DNA of 64,000 nt from an uncultured Lachnospiraceae bacterium (GTDB lineage Bacteria > Bacillota > Clostridia > Lachnospirales > Lachnospiraceae): the NCBI GenBank assembly GCA_934293375.1, contig CAKQYS010000004.1:124001-188000 (forward strand), given 5' to 3'. Shown one piece after another: positions 61,205 through 64,000 of the stretch. Each line of letters starts with the position of its first letter. Within the stretch, counting starts at the first letter, position 1. The position numbers and the translations under genes were made by a program. The notes under the pieces are model-generated. The model did no database searches, was not told the origin of the DNA, and saw only the letters and a list, made by a program, of their open reading frames with translations.

Positions 61205-64000
61205 TTATAATGCCACACTGATCTGTGCTCTGTCGATACGATGGTCATTGACTACAAAAGATGACCGTCCATTTACCATACAGAACACATCCTCGTCTAC
61301 CAGCAGATCAACCTCCGACTGATTCTTCACTGTCACATCGAGATCTGAGTCTTCTGCATGCAGTCTGGCTGTTCCCGCCTCATTACCGATTGCATAGATC
61401 TCCCGGCCTTCCGCTATGATCCGGACGGTAACATGACTGAGTGAAATATCAACATCGGATTTCATACCACCGAGAACAATGCCTTCCTTTGAACGGATAT
61501 TTAAGCCTGCATTTGCATTTTCTATCCGAACGCTGCTGTTCTTTCCCTTATAGCTTCCGATCCCCACTACATTTGCACATGCACCGACAATCCGGACAGA
61601 CGCATTCTCGATAAAGATTGCAGCATCATTCTCATGGGAGCCGATCACAACACCCTGTGCCACACCAAACCGTATATTGAGGTCGCAATAGCCAATGTAC
61701 AGTTCACTGCGCCCCCTTACTGAACCGATACCGATTCCATCCTGACCATTCAGATCGAAATCATATCGACCATGTTCGATACGGATCCTGCCACCCAGTC
61801 CGGAGCCTACGCCAACACCTTTCATGCCATTTGCCATCATCACGATGCTGCCATCCTGACGGAATATAATATCGCCATGACGGGAATCAAGATCATTTCC
61901 AATCCCGTAATATTTACCGCTGTTAATCTGAAGCGACAGATTGCCATCGCCCTCAAAGATCAACGCCGCTGTTTCCGGCACGCAGATACCACCGTTTATC
62001 ATTTCGTTGTCATGCACGAGCGTCACCACAAGCTCCGTCTGCTCATGAAGCCGCAGACACGCAAGTCCCTTCGGATTCGTAAAACATGCATTATCTAATA
62101 TCAGATTACCTCTGTATCCCTCTTCCACCTCGATTGAAATATTAGACGAAAATCCGGATACACCTACGATCTCCACATGATGATATGTCTCATCTGTCTT
62201 ACGGATCACAATATCCGTATACCGATTCTGTACCAGCTGCACCAATGAAATGTGACTGTCTCCCTCAATGGTGTATACCTTCTTTACATGCCGTCCTGTT
62301 GCACTCTGGCTATACTGCACGATTTCGCCTGCCACACGCTCATCAATCTCCTGAATTGGCACGGCATTTGGCTTGGCAGTGTAATACCCCTGAATCAGAT
62401 CAGCTCCCAGCCGGATCACTTCCCACAGCTCCGCACTGGTTTCAACACCTTCAGCCAAAGCCAGAATATCCGAATCGTGGGCAAACTCTATGATATCTTT
62501 TACGAAATGCTGTTTCTGTGGATTGTCCTGTATATCTGACAACAGCATACGATCGATCTTTACGACCCCAGGCATATATCGCAGCAGATTGTTGACATTG
62601 GAATATCCTGAACCATAATCGTCGATTGCTGTATCAATATCCATTGCCTCATAATTCGCCTTGATCTCCGCAAGTTCTTCGTCTCCGATCTCTGTCTCTT
62701 CCGTAAATTCCACGACAATCTGTCCTGCATGATCTTTCATACGCTTTGCAAACAATGTCTTATCATCACCCTCGAGCTGATATCCCGGGATACTGTTAAT
62801 AAAGACCCGTTTATTTTCAAATTGTTCCGGATGCATATCTATATAATCTAGCACATTAAAAAATGTAGCCTTCTCCACATCATACAGCCTATTCAGTCTG
62901 GTAGCGCTTCTTAAAATCTCCGGTGGTGAGATTCTCTCTTCTACATCCGCACGCATCAATGCTTCATATGCACAAACAGCACCTGTACGGGTATTCACAA
63001 TCGGCTGGAAGAAATAGATCAGTCTATTGTTATCTAATATATCCGCTACCAGAACATCTCTCTTTTGATCTTCTTCCGAAAGACCTGCAAGCTGTTCCTG
63101 CTGCTGTCTGATGGCATGCTTTCTGGCGTTTTTACGATTCACCGCTTCATTGATCAATTCCTCTAATGCCTCTGTTCCGGTTACTGAATGCACGATGCTG
63201 CCTGTAGCAATCTCAAGCTGGAAATTCTCGGGATTGTCCACATTCCACATTTGCACAAGTTCATCTAACATATCCACCAGCTCTGCTGTATGTACCGGCT
63301 TCTCACTGTCCTCATGACAAGCAATCAAAAACTCATCATTACACATTCTGGCACAGATCTCGCCATCCAGCTCAATATCCTGTATGATCCTTGCCATTTT
63401 CAGGATTGCCTGATCTCCGGTCTGCCGTCCGAATTTGCGGTTGATATCCGTCAGACGCACAAGATCCACTGCGATGATACCTACATACCCACCTTCTCTT
63501 AGGCATCGCTGCCCCAGCTCCTGCACCTGACTTGTAAAGCCCTTATAATTATAAAGTCCTGTCAAGCCATCACGGATCTGGGTTGCCTCGACCTGTGTCA
63601 ACAGCTTCTTTAACGCATCCTGTCTGTTAAAGGACTCTAATCCCATCATAAAACTGCGCATCCAGAGTCTGTATACTCCATCATAAATCTTTGGTTCCGA
63701 TCCATAACTGATCACCGCATACCCAAAGCATCTGTCATCGAAAAATAATGGTGTGAATGTAAACATCTCCGGGTGATCTCTGTCCTCATATAACTGTGGA
63801 CACAACATCGAAGTTTCAAAGCTCTCCTGAAAATCTACTACATTGCCCTCAGACTCACTGGCTCCACAACGCACGATCGGATAGCTGTGCTTCGAATATC
63901 CGTGTCGTCTCGCATTCTCCCCGATCATAAATTCCGGTTTCTTCCAATTCTCATCTAGGCATATCTGAAAATGATCAAAATCCCTGATCTGATATGTGTA
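61205..64000 (-). CDS. Degenerate GGDEF-EAL protein with C-terminal solenoid-like domain (partial, N-terminus beyond window)
   Basis: The frame stays open past ATG 63928 to the window end (DFDHFQICLDENWKKPEF precedes it), so the gene starts outside. The visible part has the end of a sensor domain (about residues 1-110 from ATG 63928), a GGDEF-type domain whose active site reads MCNDEF, hence probably inactive, and an EAL domain with intact motifs: YEALMR, VEFTEET, IDDYGSGYSN, VVKIDR and LALAEGVET. It should degrade cyclic-di-GMP. The last 300 or more residues are Gly/Ile-rich repeats such as GVGVGSGLGG, GIGIGSVRG, GVVIGSHEN, VGIGSYKGK and GIVLGGMK, about 27-30 residues apart, resembling a beta-helix. 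Confidence 0.9.
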   Translation of the reverse strand, partial: YTYQIRDFDHFQICLDENWKKPEFMIGENARRHGYSKHSYPIVRCGASESEGNVVDFQESFETSMLCPQLYEDRDHPEMFTFTPLFFDDRCFGYAVISYGSEPKIYDGVYRLWMRSFMMGLESFNRQDALKKLLTQVEATQIRDGLTGLYNYKGFTSQVQELGQRCLREGGYVGIIAVDLVRLTDINRKFGRQTGDQAILKMARIIQDIELDGEICARMCNDEFLIACHEDSEKPVHTAELVDMLDELVQMWNVDNPENFQLEIATGSIVHSVTGTEALEELINEAVNRKNARKHAIRQQQEQLAGLSEEDQKRDVLVADILDNNRLIYFFQPIVNTRTGAVCAYEALMRADVEERISPPEILRSATRLNRLYDVEKATFFNVLDYIDMHPEQFENKRVFINSIPGYQLEGDDKTLFAKRMKDHAGQIVVEFTEETEIGDEELAEIKANYEAMDIDTAIDDYGSGYSNVNNLLRYMPGVVKIDRMLLSDIQDNPQKQHFVKDIIEFAHDSDILALAEGVETSAELWEVIRLGADLIQGYYTAKPNAVPIQEIDERVAGEIVQYSQSATGRHVKKVYTIEGDSHISLVQLVQNRYTDIVIRKTDETYHHVEIVGVSGFSSNISIEVEEGYRGNLILDNACFTNPKGLACLRLHEQTELVVTLVHDNEMINGGICVPETAALIFEGDGNLSLQINSGKYYGIGNDLDSRHGDIIFRQDGSIVMMANGMKGVGVGSGLGGRIRIEHGRYDFDLNGQDGIGIGSVRGRSELYIGYCDLNIRFGVAQGVVIGSHENDAAIFIENASVRIVGACANVVGIGSYKGKNSSVRIENANAGLNIRSKEGIVLGGMKSDVDISLSHVTVRIIAEGREIYAIGNEAGTARLHAEDSDLDVTVKNQSEVDLLVDEDVFCMVNGRSSFVVNDHRIDRAQISVAL

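Overview
The window looks like chromosomal DNA of a Gram-positive gut clostridium, most likely a member of the Lachnospiraceae. Grounds: moderate GC, AGGAGG-type ribosome binding sites, the Firmicute order crh/whiA/rapZ/murB/hprK/uvrC, a dgt-dnaG-rpoD-trmK cluster, a lysine riboswitch in front of dapA, and several secreted, DUF11 and cyclic-di-GMP proteins of clostridial type. I cannot name the species. No rRNA, CRISPR array, insertion sequence or intact prophage is visible. Most genes are on the minus strand.

Layout. 1-1534: VanR/VanS-like two-component system; the kinase is cut by the window start. 1703-2049: RNase P RNA. 2102-8503: housekeeping run of nucleoside kinase, trmK, rpoD, dnaG and dgt. 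8710-13541: foldase-like lipoprotein and a sugar ABC importer (binding protein and two permeases, no ATPase gene). 13693-14733: membrane-anchored alpha/beta hydrolase with an altered nucleophile elbow. 14952-18133: plus-strand operon of a membrane protein, a DUF1538 membrane protein and a tandem PII-like protein. 18190-24034: ABC-F protein, CNNM/CorC protein, small Cys-rich protein, EF-hand protein and a secreted repeat protein. 24199-26213: dapA-dapB under a lysine riboswitch. 26229-31839: tandem-OB SSB-like protein, SpoU methyltransferase, dnaE and a DUF5662 protein. 31948-32020: tRNA-Thr(CGT), followed by about 0.5 kb without a convincing gene, then an AAA/DUF4143 protein and a thioesterase. 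34396-37913: Sel1/TPR protein and an orphan FliD-like protein. 37990-45099: crh-like gene, whiA, rapZ, murB, ROK glucokinase, hprK and uvrC. 45234-50632: cytidylate-kinase-like protein and a complete branched-chain amino-acid-type ABC importer. 50676-55256: acylphosphatase, 7TM-HD-GYP protein, then TAXI binding protein, GltS symporter and an unannotated 58-residue protein. 55271-64000: DUF11 protein, potassium channel, GH25 lysozyme, lipoprotein, DRE-TIM aldolase, methyltransferase, and a degenerate-GGDEF/EAL/beta-solenoid-like protein that runs off the window end.

How the genes fit together. HprK and the Crh-like HPr (Ser46 kept, His15 replaced by Glu) lie in one gene run with glucokinase, suggesting a catabolite-control module that senses but does not carry phosphate through PTS. 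The lysine riboswitch closes a feedback loop on dapA/dapB. The most interesting under-described loci are the DUF1538/tandem-PII operon, the TAXI-GltS-small-protein operon, and the EAL protein fused to a glycine-rich solenoid-like tail. All functional statements are read from sequence; no database search was possible.
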